Part shown: positions 18,629-27,732 of the stretch, piece by piece
Layout: every line of letters begins with the position of its first letter
Position numbering within the stretch: the first letter of the stretch is position 1
The notes under the pieces: generated by a model
Told to the model about the DNA's origin: nothing
Databases searched by the model: none
The model's input: only the letters and a program-made list of their open reading frames with translations
Made by a program: the position numbers and the translations under genes
Source of the DNA: an uncultured Flavobacteriaceae bacterium
GTDB lineage: Bacteria > Bacteroidota > Bacteroidia > Flavobacteriales > Flavobacteriaceae
NCBI GenBank assembly: GCA_947503005.1
Contig: CANNCA010000007.1
Coordinates: 186,001 to 250,000 of the forward strand
Direction: 5' to 3'
Length of the DNA: 64,000 bases

Positions 18629-21600
18629 ATGCATAAAATCTACGCGAGAAGTTTTAGAGCTTTTAGTATATCTTTTTTATTGTTGGGGATTCTTATTTCA
18701 AAACTTCATGCCCAAAGTTTTTCACAAAGTGAGCTGAATCTAAACGGTAATGATTTCGCTTTTGGTGTCACATCATTGATGTATGGACCAGATGGTCGCT
18801 TGTATGTTGCTGAATATCCAACTGGAGCCATTAAGATATTTACAGTACAAAGAAATAATGCAACGGACTATGAAGTTTCTTCTGTTGAGACCCTTGACGG
18901 TATCCAGACCATGGCAGACCACAATGACGACGGTACATTGCATACCGAAGTTAATAGACAGGTCACCGGACTTACCGTTGCTGGTACAGCAGCTAATCCA
19001 ATAATTTATGTGTCCTCAAGTGACGTTCGAATTGGTTCGGGAGAAGGTGGCGGAAACGGTGATGTTGGTCTGGATACGAATTCGGGTGTAATTACGAGAT
19101 TTACATGGAATGGCGGATCTTGGGATGTGGTTGATTTAGTGAGAGGGTTGCCCAGGTCTGAAGAAAATCATGCAACAAATGGTTTAGAACTTACTACCAT
19201 TAATGGAACTAATTATCTCCTTGTGGCTTCAGGGGGCTTCACTAATGCAGGTTCACCATCGACCAATTTTGTTTACACCTGTGAATATGCCCTTTCAGCT
19301 GCGATTTTGTCTGTTGACCTTGACGCTATAAATAGTCTCCCTGTTTTATCTGATAATGGTAGAAGTTATATCTATGATCTTCCAACTCTTGATGATCCGT
19401 CTAGGAATAATGTAAATGGAATTACGGACCCCAACGCACCTGGATACAACGGTTTTGACATGAACGATCCTTTTGGAGGTAATGACGGTTTGAACCAAGC
19501 AATGGTTGTTCCTGGTGGACCAGTACAAATTTTTTCCCCGGGCTACAGAAATTCCTATGACATCGTTGTTACTGAAAATGGGGCTTTATATGTTACTGAT
19601 AATGGTGCAAATGGAGGTTGGGGAGGTTTTCCTGTAAATGAAGGTGGAGGTTCTGCGACCAACGACTATGACCCAGCTGAACCTGGAAGTGAGCCTCCCG
19701 GATCTGGCAATGAGTTAATCGATAATGTAGACCATTTAGAGTTAGTGACCACAAACCTTCAGAATTATGTGCCTGGAAGTTTTTATGGTGGTCATCCAAA
19801 TCCCACTAGGGCGAACCCAAGTGGAGCTGGTCTGTATGTGGCACCTAATCCTAACAACAATTCAGGAGCTGTTTTTAGAACTTTAACCTTCGATCCAGAC
19901 GAATCTACACCTGGGTCTACGAACAATGCATCAATAGCCTTACCGGCGAATTGGCCTCCTGTTCAAGTTGCGAACCCGGCTGAGGGCGATTGGCGTGGAC
20001 CTACGGTTTTCAATCCTGATGGGCCTCAAGACAATCCTGTCGCAGTGTGGGGAACTAATACGAATGGAATCGATGAGTACACTGCCTCAAATTTTGGAGG
20101 GGCAATGCAGGGTGATCTTTTGGCAGGTCATAATGGAGGAAACATAAGACGAGCGCAATTAGACGGCTCTGGAGGAGTACAGAATTTAAATCAGACATTC
20201 ATGTCGGGTATCGGAGGCAACGCTCTAGGTATCACATGTAATGGTGATTTAGAGATATTTCCTGGAACTGTTTGGGCAGGAACTTTAAATGGAAAGATTG
20301 TAGTATTTGAACCTCAAGATTTTACTTGTATTCAACCCGGAGAATTGGGATATGATGCCAATGCGGATTATGACAATGATGGGTATACGAATCAAGACGA
20401 AGAAGATAATGGAACGGACCCCTGTAATGGTGGTTCGCAGCCAGCAGACTTTGATAAGGATGCAGGTGCCCCGTTTATTTCTGACTTGAATGATTTGGAT
20501 GATGATGCCGATGGTATCTCTGATGCTTTAGACCCATTTCAATTGGGGGATCCAAATGCCAGCGGAAGCGATGCCTTTACAATACCGGTAAACAATGATT
20601 TATTCAACGATCAACAAGGTCTTGGAGGAATTTTTGGTCTTGGCTTAACAGGATTAATGAATAACGGAGATCCAAATCCCAATTGGTTAGATTGGTTAGA
20701 TGATATAAATGCAGGACCAAACCCGAACGATGTCTTAGGTGGTGCTCCAGGTTTGATGACCTCGCATATGACCTCTGGTACGGCATTAGGAACTACAAAT
20801 ACTCAAGAAAAAGGATACCAATACGGCGTAAAAACCAACACAAATACCGGTAAGTTCACCGTTATTGGTAATCTTATTAATTTATCGGGTGCTTTACAAT
20901 TATACAATAATACTCAGGGAGTGACTAATGGGGAACTTGGACACTTTATTGGTGACGGTACGCAAAGTAATTATATTAAGATTGTACTTACCACAGCGGG
21001 TATAACAGCTCTACAGGAAATAAATGATGTTCCGCAAACACCTATAAATGTTCCGATTTCTATCCCAAATCGGCCTAATAACGGTATAGTCTTCTTTTTT
21101 GTAGTGGACCCAACTAACGGTCAAGTTGATTTGGAATATGCAATTGATGGTGGGGCTAGACAGACCATAGGATCAATAACGGCACAAGGAAGTATTTTAA
21201 CCGCCATTCAACAAACAAGTCAAGATCTCGCCGTTGGTTTTATCGGTTCCTCAGGTACCAATGGCTTGGAATTGGAAGGAACTTGGGATTTTCTCAATGT
21301 AATTGGACAAGTGCCCACCTTAAGCCAGCAATTACCAGACATCACCCGAGCAATTAGTGCACCCAATGAAAGTATTGATTTGAACGACTACTTTAATGAT
21401 GATAATGGAACAGCTAACTTAACCTATACGGTTTTCCAAAATAGTAATCCAGCCATAGGAGCAGCGGTAGCTGGGAACAATTTGAATCTAACTTTCCCTG
21501 GAGCTCCAGAAGTTTCTAATATTACCATCCGGGCTACTGATAATGACAACTTTTTCGTAGATAATTCATTCACCGTAACCGTAACAGATGCACCGATTGC

Positions 21601-24600
21601 TTTATATAGAGTCAATAGTGGAGGGCCACAAATTACGGCTTTGGATGGAGGTGTGAATTGGGAAGCTGATACACCGGCTTTGAATTCACAATACCTCTCG
21701 GTAGCTGGAAGTAATCAATCTTTTCCTTCAACTAATATTCCTGTGGATGGATCTGTAGATCAGTCAACCACTCCTCTGGGGGTTTTCGCAACAGAACGTT
21801 ACGACAACACTTCGGGCGCGCCAAATTTCACGTATTCATTTCCTGCTCCTCAAAGCGGAAATTATGAAGTAAGACTCTATATGGCCAATAGTTTTGAAGG
21901 AACTTCTCAGCCCGGAACCAGAATTTTTGACGCCGAAATTGAAGGGGTATTACTTCCTTTGTTAAATGATATTGATTTATCCGCAACCTACGGTCATGAG
22001 ACGGGAACAGTTATTTCTCATACCTTAAAGGTAACGGATGGAACGCTTGACGTAACATTTTTACACGGAGCAGCCGAAAACCCGTTGGTAAATGCAATAG
22101 AAATTTTAGATGCCTCCGAAGACGATACGCCAATTTATGTCCACCCTATTGCGAATCAATTTAATAATCCAGGACAACAACTAACAGGAAGTCTAGGGGT
22201 CAATGCATTTGGTGGCGATGGCAATCTACAATACTCGGCTGTCGGATTACCCACAGGCGTTCAAATCGAGCCTACCAATGGACAGATTGGTGGTACAATC
22301 GACCCTTCCGCGGAAGCTGGGAGCCCTTATAATGTAACGATAACGGTAAATGATAGTGATGGGTCTAACACGGATACCACTTCAATAAATTTTAGTTGGA
22401 CAATTGGATCAAGTACTTGGGTGAACAAAAACGAAAATCAAAATTATACGGCACGGCACGAATGCTCATTTGTTCAGGCTGGTGATAAGTTCTTTTTAAT
22501 GGGAGGCCGTGAAAATGCCCAAACAGTTGATGTTTACGATTATGCGACCGATACATGGGTAAATTTAACTGCTTCGGCACCTTCTGAGTTCAATCATTTT
22601 CAAGCAACCGAATATCAGGGACTGATCTGGATAATAGGAGCCTTTGGGGATAACGGTTTCCCAAATGAAGTACCTGAAGAATTTATATGGGCCTTTGACC
22701 CATCCACTAATGATTGGATACAGGGACCTCAGATTCCTCTTGCGAGACGACGAGGCTCTACGGGCTTAGTAGTTCAAAATAACAAATTCTATATCGTGGG
22801 AGGTAATACCGACGGTCATGATGGAGGCTATGTACCTTGGTTTGACGAATACGATCCAGCAACCGGTGTTTGGACACCTTTGGCAGATGCGCCCAGAGCG
22901 CGAGATCATTTTGCCTCAGCTGTAATTGGAAACCAACTGTACGTTGCCGGTGGACGTTTGTCTGGTGGCGCAGGAGGAGTTTTTGCTCCTACTATTCCAG
23001 AGGTTGACGTCTATGATTTTGGTTCCAACACATGGAGTACACTGCCAGCCGGACAGAATATTCCAACCCCAAGAGGTGGAGCTTCCGTTGTTAATTTCAA
23101 CAACAAATTAGTAGTTATTGGAGGTGAGGTTGAAAATCAACTGGTTTATGGAGTAACAACCTCAGATGCATTACCTATAACAGAAGAATATGACCCCGTA
23201 GCTCAAACTTGGACACGATTAGATGATTTGAACAATGAAAGGCATGGAACCCAGGCAATTGTATCTGGTGGTGGAATTTTTACGCTGGGCGGATCACCCG
23301 CTTTAGGGGGTGGAAATCAAAAAAACATGGAATATTTAGGGGGAGACAACCCTGTAGGTGTGCCTAGTGTTTCAAGTGTACTTTCTGGACCAATGGATGT
23401 TCTTATCCCTGACGGTACCAACCAAGCTATTTCTTTGGATGTTAACAACGGTAACGTTGGTGTTTTTGTGACATCAATGCAAATTACGGGACCGAATGCG
23501 GCTGACTTCAGCATTGTCTCTGGGGAGCTCACTAATCAACTTTTGAATGCCAATTCTTCTCATTCATTGACTGTTGGGCTGGCTGGAAATGGAGCAAATA
23601 GAAGTGCAATACTAACTGTTAATTACGGCAATGGTGAGTCTATTGTAATCAATTTGGCAAATTTTGATAACAATTTAGATGTTACGAATCCTGGAACTCA
23701 AAATAACAACGAGGGAGAGGTAGTGTCATTACAAATTCAAGCAAGTGGAGCCAGTGCGTATAGTGCTACAGGACTTCCTCCTACTTTGACAATTGATGCC
23801 AATACAGGACTGATTTCTGGAACGGTATCTTCAGGAGGTGGAAATACAGGTCCTTTTGAGGAACAAAATGGCTTAGTAGTAATTGAAGCCGAGTCGGGTA
23901 CATTGGTCCCCACCTGGACGGAGACCACAGCCGGAGGGGCGACGGGTATTTTAGCTGGTTCTACTCATTTGTCGACTCAGAATGGAGGAACTATTCCATA
24001 CGAGATTACAGTGGCGACGCCCGGTGTATATCGGTTCAATTGGAGAAGTTTTTATAGTGGTGGCAACCCAACAGAAGAGAACGATAACTGGCTTAGGTTT
24101 CCAAATGATAATGATGTATGGTTTTTCGGATATAATGGGGCACCCACAGATGAGGCAAGTTTAATCGCCAATGTATCATCTGCTAATCCAACGGAAATTG
24201 TTTTCCCAATTGGTAGCAGTAGGATAACACCTACAACTACACCTAATGGGGCTGGTAGTAATGGATATTTTAAAATATTTAGGTCTGGCGGTGTATCCGA
24301 AGTTTATGATTGGCAAGCTAAAACCAGCGATTTTGACCCAATGAATTCAAATGGTTCACATGACGTATATGTGTGGTTTGTAAATCCTGGTACTTATACT
24401 ATGGAAATATCAGAGCGATCTGCAGGTCACGCGATTGATAGAATAGCCTTATATAAATTGGACAATGGAGCTTTATCTGATGCTCAATTGACTGCGGCAC
24501 CTGAATCTAACCGTACAGGAGGAGCGGGAGCAGCGGATGGCAGTCCTTATACGGTTACGGTTACCGCTTCCGATAATGGGGCCCCTCCGTCAACGGCAAC

Positions 24601-26728
24601 CACCCAGTTCACTTGGTATATCGGTGAAACAGGTGATCCAATAGCGAATGCAGAGGCAAATCCGATTAGTGGTTTTATTCCGTTGGATGTTACATTTACA
24701 GGGAGCAATTCCACTGATGATGTGGGAGTTACCAATTATCTTTGGGATTTCAAAGATGGAAGTCCGACCGTTACCGAGGCCGATCCGACACATACTTTCA
24801 CTGTGGCCGGAACTTATGAAGTCGAGCTTACAGTGGGTGATGCGGATGGAAATGAGAGCACGACAACAGTTACGGTTACTGCCAGTAACCCTATATCAAC
24901 TGATGATATTCTCATAAACTCGGGTGGCCCTAGCTTTTCTTTCGGTGTAGAGGATTGGAACGAAGACATACACTTTATAAATGGACAGCCCTTTAGTGTA
25001 ACGGACCCAATAGCTAATACCACAAACGATCAGTTGTATCAAACCGAACGTTTTGGTAACAATGGCACAACCGTTATTTATGAAATACCAGTGACGGCAG
25101 GAGATTATAATGTTGACCTGCACTTTGCGGAATTATATTTTGGTGCACCCGGATTTGGTTCAGCAGGAGGTGCTGGGTCCAGAGTATTCAACATCAATAT
25201 TGAAAATGGACAGGTTCAAGTAAACAACTACGATATTTTTGTAAGTGCCGGCGATGCTTTGACTGCCATTGTAGAGAGTTACAAGGCAATAACCGTAAAT
25301 GACGGTAATTTGACTATTACCCTGACGGCGGTAGTTGAGAACCCTAAAATTGCAGGTATTGGCGTATTTAGTACAAGTCCTCCGATAGCAGATGCTGGTT
25401 TGGATCAAACGATAACATTACCTATTGATAACGTTCTCCTTAATGGTACAGGAACTGACCCGGATGGGGGGGCTATTGCGTCTTATCAATGGACTCAAGA
25501 AAATGGTCCAGCAAATGCCACTTTGGTAGGTGAAACCACGGCTGACCTTACGGCAGGCGATTTAATTGAAGGCGAATATGTATTTAGGTTGACGGTAACG
25601 GATGATGAAGGGGAAACTGGTTTCGATGAAGTTACTATAACCGTTCTTTCCGAAAGCGGAAATATGGCTCCAACGGCAGTCGCTACTGGAACTCCTCTAA
25701 CGGGTGATGCTCCCTTAGAAGTAACTTTTACAGGAAGTAACTCGACGGATGATGTGGGTATAGTGACTTATGCCTGGGATTTTCAAGACGGTAATATCTC
25801 CTCAGAAGCAGATCCAACACATATATTTACTACTGAAGGTGTTTATGAAGTGGAATTGACGGTAACTGATGTTGAAGATCTTACTGATACCGCTGTGGTA
25901 ACGATAACTGTGGGGCCCGGAGGTAATCAAGCTCCTACAGCTGTTGCTGAGGCGACGCCAATAGCTGGCGATGCTCCTTTAGAGGTTTCTTTTACAGGTA
26001 GTAACTCATCTGATGATGTTGGAATTGTCACCTATGCATGGGATTTCATGGATGGGGCTACTTCATCTGAGGCCAATCCGAGTCATACATTTACTGCAGA
26101 TGGACTTTATAATGTTGAGCTCACGGTGACCGACGCAGAAGGATTAATGGATACGGCTACCGTGTCTATTGCAGTTGGTGATGTAGGCAATATGCCACCT
26201 GTTGCGGTGATAGAGGTTGACCCTTCTGGAGGTGGGGCACCATTGCTGGTAAACTTTACAGGAAGTAATTCGACCGATGATTTCGGTATTGTAAGTTTTG
26301 TTTGGGATTTTGGTGATGGTAATAGCTCAACAGATGTCGATCCGGAACATATATATACAATACCCGGCACTTACATGGCCAGTTTAACAGTAACAGATGC
26401 TGACGGACTTACCAATACGACAATTGTTGACATTGTTGTTACCGAAGGGACAAAAACGAATATCATTTTAGAGACAAACCCGGCGAATCCTGATGATGGT
26501 GGTATTGTTCGAATAATTGTAGTTAATCTAGCAGGGAATGTAGAGGTAACGAACATCACAATTCATGATGTTGGTGGTCGCTTAGTAGCGGGGCATTTGG
26601 CAGATGACATTCAGGTGAGCAATATGTACGAAGTTCCGATAGCTACATATAGAAATGGTGTCTATTTGATAAGGGTTATCATGAGTGATGGTGAATACAC
26701 ATTACTGAAGCTACTTGTCGCCAACTAA
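18629..26728 (+). CDS. Giant T9SS-secreted mosaic protein (propeller, malectin, Kelch, PKD)
   Basis: About 2699 aa from ATG 18629; an in-frame TTG lies 21 bp upstream. Signal peptide ending SKLHAQ. Approximate order: six-bladed sugar-dehydrogenase/NHL-like beta-propeller (25-560), thrombospondin-3-like Ca-binding DxDxDG repeats (about 578-640), a lectin-like sandwich (660-895), a cadherin-like segment, malectin domain (990-1160), putative-Ig (He_PIG) domain, Kelch/galactose-oxidase-like propeller (1260-1570), second He_PIG, a CBM35-like domain starting VIEAESG (1750-1945), PKD, second malectin (2090-2245), four PKD-type domains, and a C-terminal type-A T9SS sorting domain (ending NGVYLIRVIMSDGEYTLLKLLVAN in two parts). 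Probably a secreted or surface-attached carbohydrate-binding adhesin. The propeller's catalytic status is unknown. Paralogue of 48399-57032. Confidence 0.85.
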   Translation: MHKIYARSFRAFSISFLLLGILISKLHAQSFSQSELNLNGNDFAFGVTSLMYGPDGRLYVAEYPTGAIKIFTVQRNNATDYEVSSVETLDGIQTMADHNDDGTLHTEVNRQVTGLTVAGTAANPIIYVSSSDVRIGSGEGGGNGDVGLDTNSGVITRFTWNGGSWDVVDLVRGLPRSEENHATNGLELTTINGTNYLLVASGGFTNAGSPSTNFVYTCEYALSAAILSVDLDAINSLPVLSDNGRSYIYDLPTLDDPSRNNVNGITDPNAPGYNGFDMNDPFGGNDGLNQAMVVPGGPVQIFSPGYRNSYDIVVTENGALYVTDNGANGGWGGFPVNEGGGSATNDYDPAEPGSEPPGSGNELIDNVDHLELVTTNLQNYVPGSFYGGHPNPTRANPSGAGLYVAPNPNNNSGAVFRTLTFDPDESTPGSTNNASIALPANWPPVQVANPAEGDWRGPTVFNPDGPQDNPVAVWGTNTNGIDEYTASNFGGAMQGDLLAGHNGGNIRRAQLDGSGGVQNLNQTFMSGIGGNALGITCNGDLEIFPGTVWAGTLNGKIVVFEPQDFTCIQPGELGYDANADYDNDGYTNQDEEDNGTDPCNGGSQPADFDKDAGAPFISDLNDLDDDADGISDALDPFQLGDPNASGSDAFTIPVNNDLFNDQQGLGGIFGLGLTGLMNNGDPNPNWLDWLDDINAGPNPNDVLGGAPGLMTSHMTSGTALGTTNTQEKGYQYGVKTNTNTGKFTVIGNLINLSGALQLYNNTQGVTNGELGHFIGDGTQSNYIKIVLTTAGITALQEINDVPQTPINVPISIPNRPNNGIVFFFVVDPTNGQVDLEYAIDGGARQTIGSITAQGSILTAIQQTSQDLAVGFIGSSGTNGLELEGTWDFLNVIGQVPTLSQQLPDITRAISAPNESIDLNDYFNDDNGTANLTYTVFQNSNPAIGAAVAGNNLNLTFPGAPEVSNITIRATDNDNFFVDNSFTVTVTDAPIALYRVNSGGPQITALDGGVNWEADTPALNSQYLSVAGSNQSFPSTNIPVDGSVDQSTTPLGVFATERYDNTSGAPNFTYSFPAPQSGNYEVRLYMANSFEGTSQPGTRIFDAEIEGVLLPLLNDIDLSATYGHETGTVISHTLKVTDGTLDVTFLHGAAENPLVNAIEILDASEDDTPIYVHPIANQFNNPGQQLTGSLGVNAFGGDGNLQYSAVGLPTGVQIEPTNGQIGGTIDPSAEAGSPYNVTITVNDSDGSNTDTTSINFSWTIGSSTWVNKNENQNYTARHECSFVQAGDKFFLMGGRENAQTVDVYDYATDTWVNLTASAPSEFNHFQATEYQGLIWIIGAFGDNGFPNEVPEEFIWAFDPSTNDWIQGPQIPLARRRGSTGLVVQNNKFYIVGGNTDGHDGGYVPWFDEYDPATGVWTPLADAPRARDHFASAVIGNQLYVAGGRLSGGAGGVFAPTIPEVDVYDFGSNTWSTLPAGQNIPTPRGGASVVNFNNKLVVIGGEVENQLVYGVTTSDALPITEEYDPVAQTWTRLDDLNNERHGTQAIVSGGGIFTLGGSPALGGGNQKNMEYLGGDNPVGVPSVSSVLSGPMDVLIPDGTNQAISLDVNNGNVGVFVTSMQITGPNAADFSIVSGELTNQLLNANSSHSLTVGLAGNGANRSAILTVNYGNGESIVINLANFDNNLDVTNPGTQNNNEGEVVSLQIQASGASAYSATGLPPTLTIDANTGLISGTVSSGGGNTGPFEEQNGLVVIEAESGTLVPTWTETTAGGATGILAGSTHLSTQNGGTIPYEITVATPGVYRFNWRSFYSGGNPTEENDNWLRFPNDNDVWFFGYNGAPTDEASLIANVSSANPTEIVFPIGSSRITPTTTPNGAGSNGYFKIFRSGGVSEVYDWQAKTSDFDPMNSNGSHDVYVWFVNPGTYTMEISERSAGHAIDRIALYKLDNGALSDAQLTAAPESNRTGGAGAADGSPYTVTVTASDNGAPPSTATTQFTWYIGETGDPIANAEANPISGFIPLDVTFTGSNSTDDVGVTNYLWDFKDGSPTVTEADPTHTFTVAGTYEVELTVGDADGNESTTTVTVTASNPISTDDILINSGGPSFSFGVEDWNEDIHFINGQPFSVTDPIANTTNDQLYQTERFGNNGTTVIYEIPVTAGDYNVDLHFAELYFGAPGFGSAGGAGSRVFNINIENGQVQVNNYDIFVSAGDALTAIVESYKAITVNDGNLTITLTAVVENPKIAGIGVFSTSPPIADAGLDQTITLPIDNVLLNGTGTDPDGGAIASYQWTQENGPANATLVGETTADLTAGDLIEGEYVFRLTVTDDEGETGFDEVTITVLSESGNMAPTAVATGTPLTGDAPLEVTFTGSNSTDDVGIVTYAWDFQDGNISSEADPTHIFTTEGVYEVELTVTDVEDLTDTAVVTITVGPGGNQAPTAVAEATPIAGDAPLEVSFTGSNSSDDVGIVTYAWDFMDGATSSEANPSHTFTADGLYNVELTVTDAEGLMDTATVSIAVGDVGNMPPVAVIEVDPSGGGAPLLVNFTGSNSTDDFGIVSFVWDFGDGNSSTDVDPEHIYTIPGTYMASLTVTDADGLTNTTIVDIVVTEGTKTNIILETNPANPDDGGIVRIIVVNLAGNVEVTNITIHDVGGRLVAGHLADDIQVSNMYEVPIATYRNGVYLIRVIMSDGEYTLLKLLVAN

Positions 26729-26748
26729 AGAATATTGAATTAAATACT

Positions 26749-26781
26749 AAAAAGGGCCGACTGCATCAGTTGGCCCTTTTT
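26749..26781. terminator. Bidirectional terminator between convergent genes
   Basis: AAAAAGGGCCGACTG (26749-26763), loop CAT, CAGTTGGCCCTTTTT (26767-26781): 15 bp with one G-U pair, A-run on one side and T-run on the other, serving both the plus gene ending at 26728 and the minus gene ending at 26857. Confidence 0.9.
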
Positions 26782-26856
26782 GGTTGGACATTATAGAGGA
26801 CAGCGGTTTTAGTAAAATTGTGAAATAGGTTCTACCAATCGGAAGGATTATTCTTT

Positions 26857-27597
26857 TCAAGAAAAAGAATAAACCGTTTTATCTATAACCGGTTCGATTA
26901 ATTCTACCATTTTCTTTGACAGAGTGATTTTTTTAATAGATGTCAAATGATCCATGTTGTGGACATCAGAACCAATAAAATCAATCATTCCTTCTTCCAA
27001 AAGCTTTATCGCTGTTTTGAACACTTCTTTTCCGTAATAATCGCTTAGCGATAACATATTTAGCTGAAATTGGATTCCCTGCTGTTTGAATTCAAAATAT
27101 CTACGCATTTTGTTATGGAGAAAACTGTAGCGTTCTGGGTGTGCAAGAACAGGGAAAAATCGATTATGTGCGACAGCCTCAATTGCCTTATCAAAATTTA
27201 TAGGTGGTTGTAGATAACTCATTTCAATGAGCAGATAGTCTCTACCTAAGGGTAGAACCTGTTTTTTTTCAAGAATAACCTCAAAATTATCGTCGATCAT
27301 GTGCTCGGCACTGGCATCGATATTTATGTGGTCCAAACCCTCTTGGGTCAATTCATTCTTCAAGTAAGCCAATGCTGTCTTAATAGTTACCGGACTGTTA
27401 TCATGATAGTTATGCATGATATGCGGTGTGGTAATGAAATTTTGAACACCAAACTCACCAAAAGATTTTAAAAGTTTCTTGGAATCTTCGACTGTTTGAG
27501 CCCCATCGTCAATGCCAGGAAGAATATGGCTATGAATATCTGTGAAACCTTCTAGGAAATCAACCAAATAGGTCTTTTTGGAAAAAAAACTGATCAT
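26857..27597 (-). CDS. ywqE: CpsB/YwqE-type tyrosine-protein phosphatase (PHP fold)
   Basis: 246 aa. Metal-dependent PHP-family phosphatase that dephosphorylates BY-kinases and so controls polysaccharide chain length. FTDIHSHILPGIDDGA carries the HxH metal ligands, TTPHIMHNY and LAHPERYSF give further metal-binding His residues, and FIGSDVHNMDHL is the C-terminal Asp-x-His motif. The Wzc-like kinase at 15871 is the obvious substrate, though the giant-protein gene lies between them. It is monocistronic: terminators at 26749 and 27673 enclose it. Confidence 0.88.
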   Translation of the reverse strand: MISFFSKKTYLVDFLEGFTDIHSHILPGIDDGAQTVEDSKKLLKSFGEFGVQNFITTPHIMHNYHDNSPVTIKTALAYLKNELTQEGLDHINIDASAEHMIDDNFEVILEKKQVLPLGRDYLLIEMSYLQPPINFDKAIEAVAHNRFFPVLAHPERYSFLHNKMRRYFEFKQQGIQFQLNMLSLSDYYGKEVFKTAIKLLEEGMIDFIGSDVHNMDHLTSIKKITLSKKMVELIEPVIDKTVYSFS

Positions 27598-27672
27598 TTA
27601 TAATGGCTTGGGCTACAAAAGTAATACATATTAAGTAACACTAAACTTTGAGCTTTAGTATGTACCTAAAAG

Positions 27673-27709
27673 TTTTCAGTTCAATCGTAATTAACGATTG
27701 AACTGAAAA
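27673..27709 (-). terminator. Terminator of the NRPS/TonB-receptor operon
   Basis: Perfect 15-bp inverted repeat (TTTTCAGTTCAATCG at 27673 and its complement at 27695-27709, 7-nt loop), 23 bp beyond the TonB receptor stop. The minus-strand T-run is the end of the stem plus CTTTT. Confidence 0.8.
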
Positions 27710-27732
27710 ATAAAGCTACGCACAGTGATTTT

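Noticed and set aside
24600-26450. Tandem repeats resembling a CRISPR or satellite array
   Set aside because: The repetition comes from successive PKD domains (about 260 bp period, diverged), not from short identical repeats with unique spacers.
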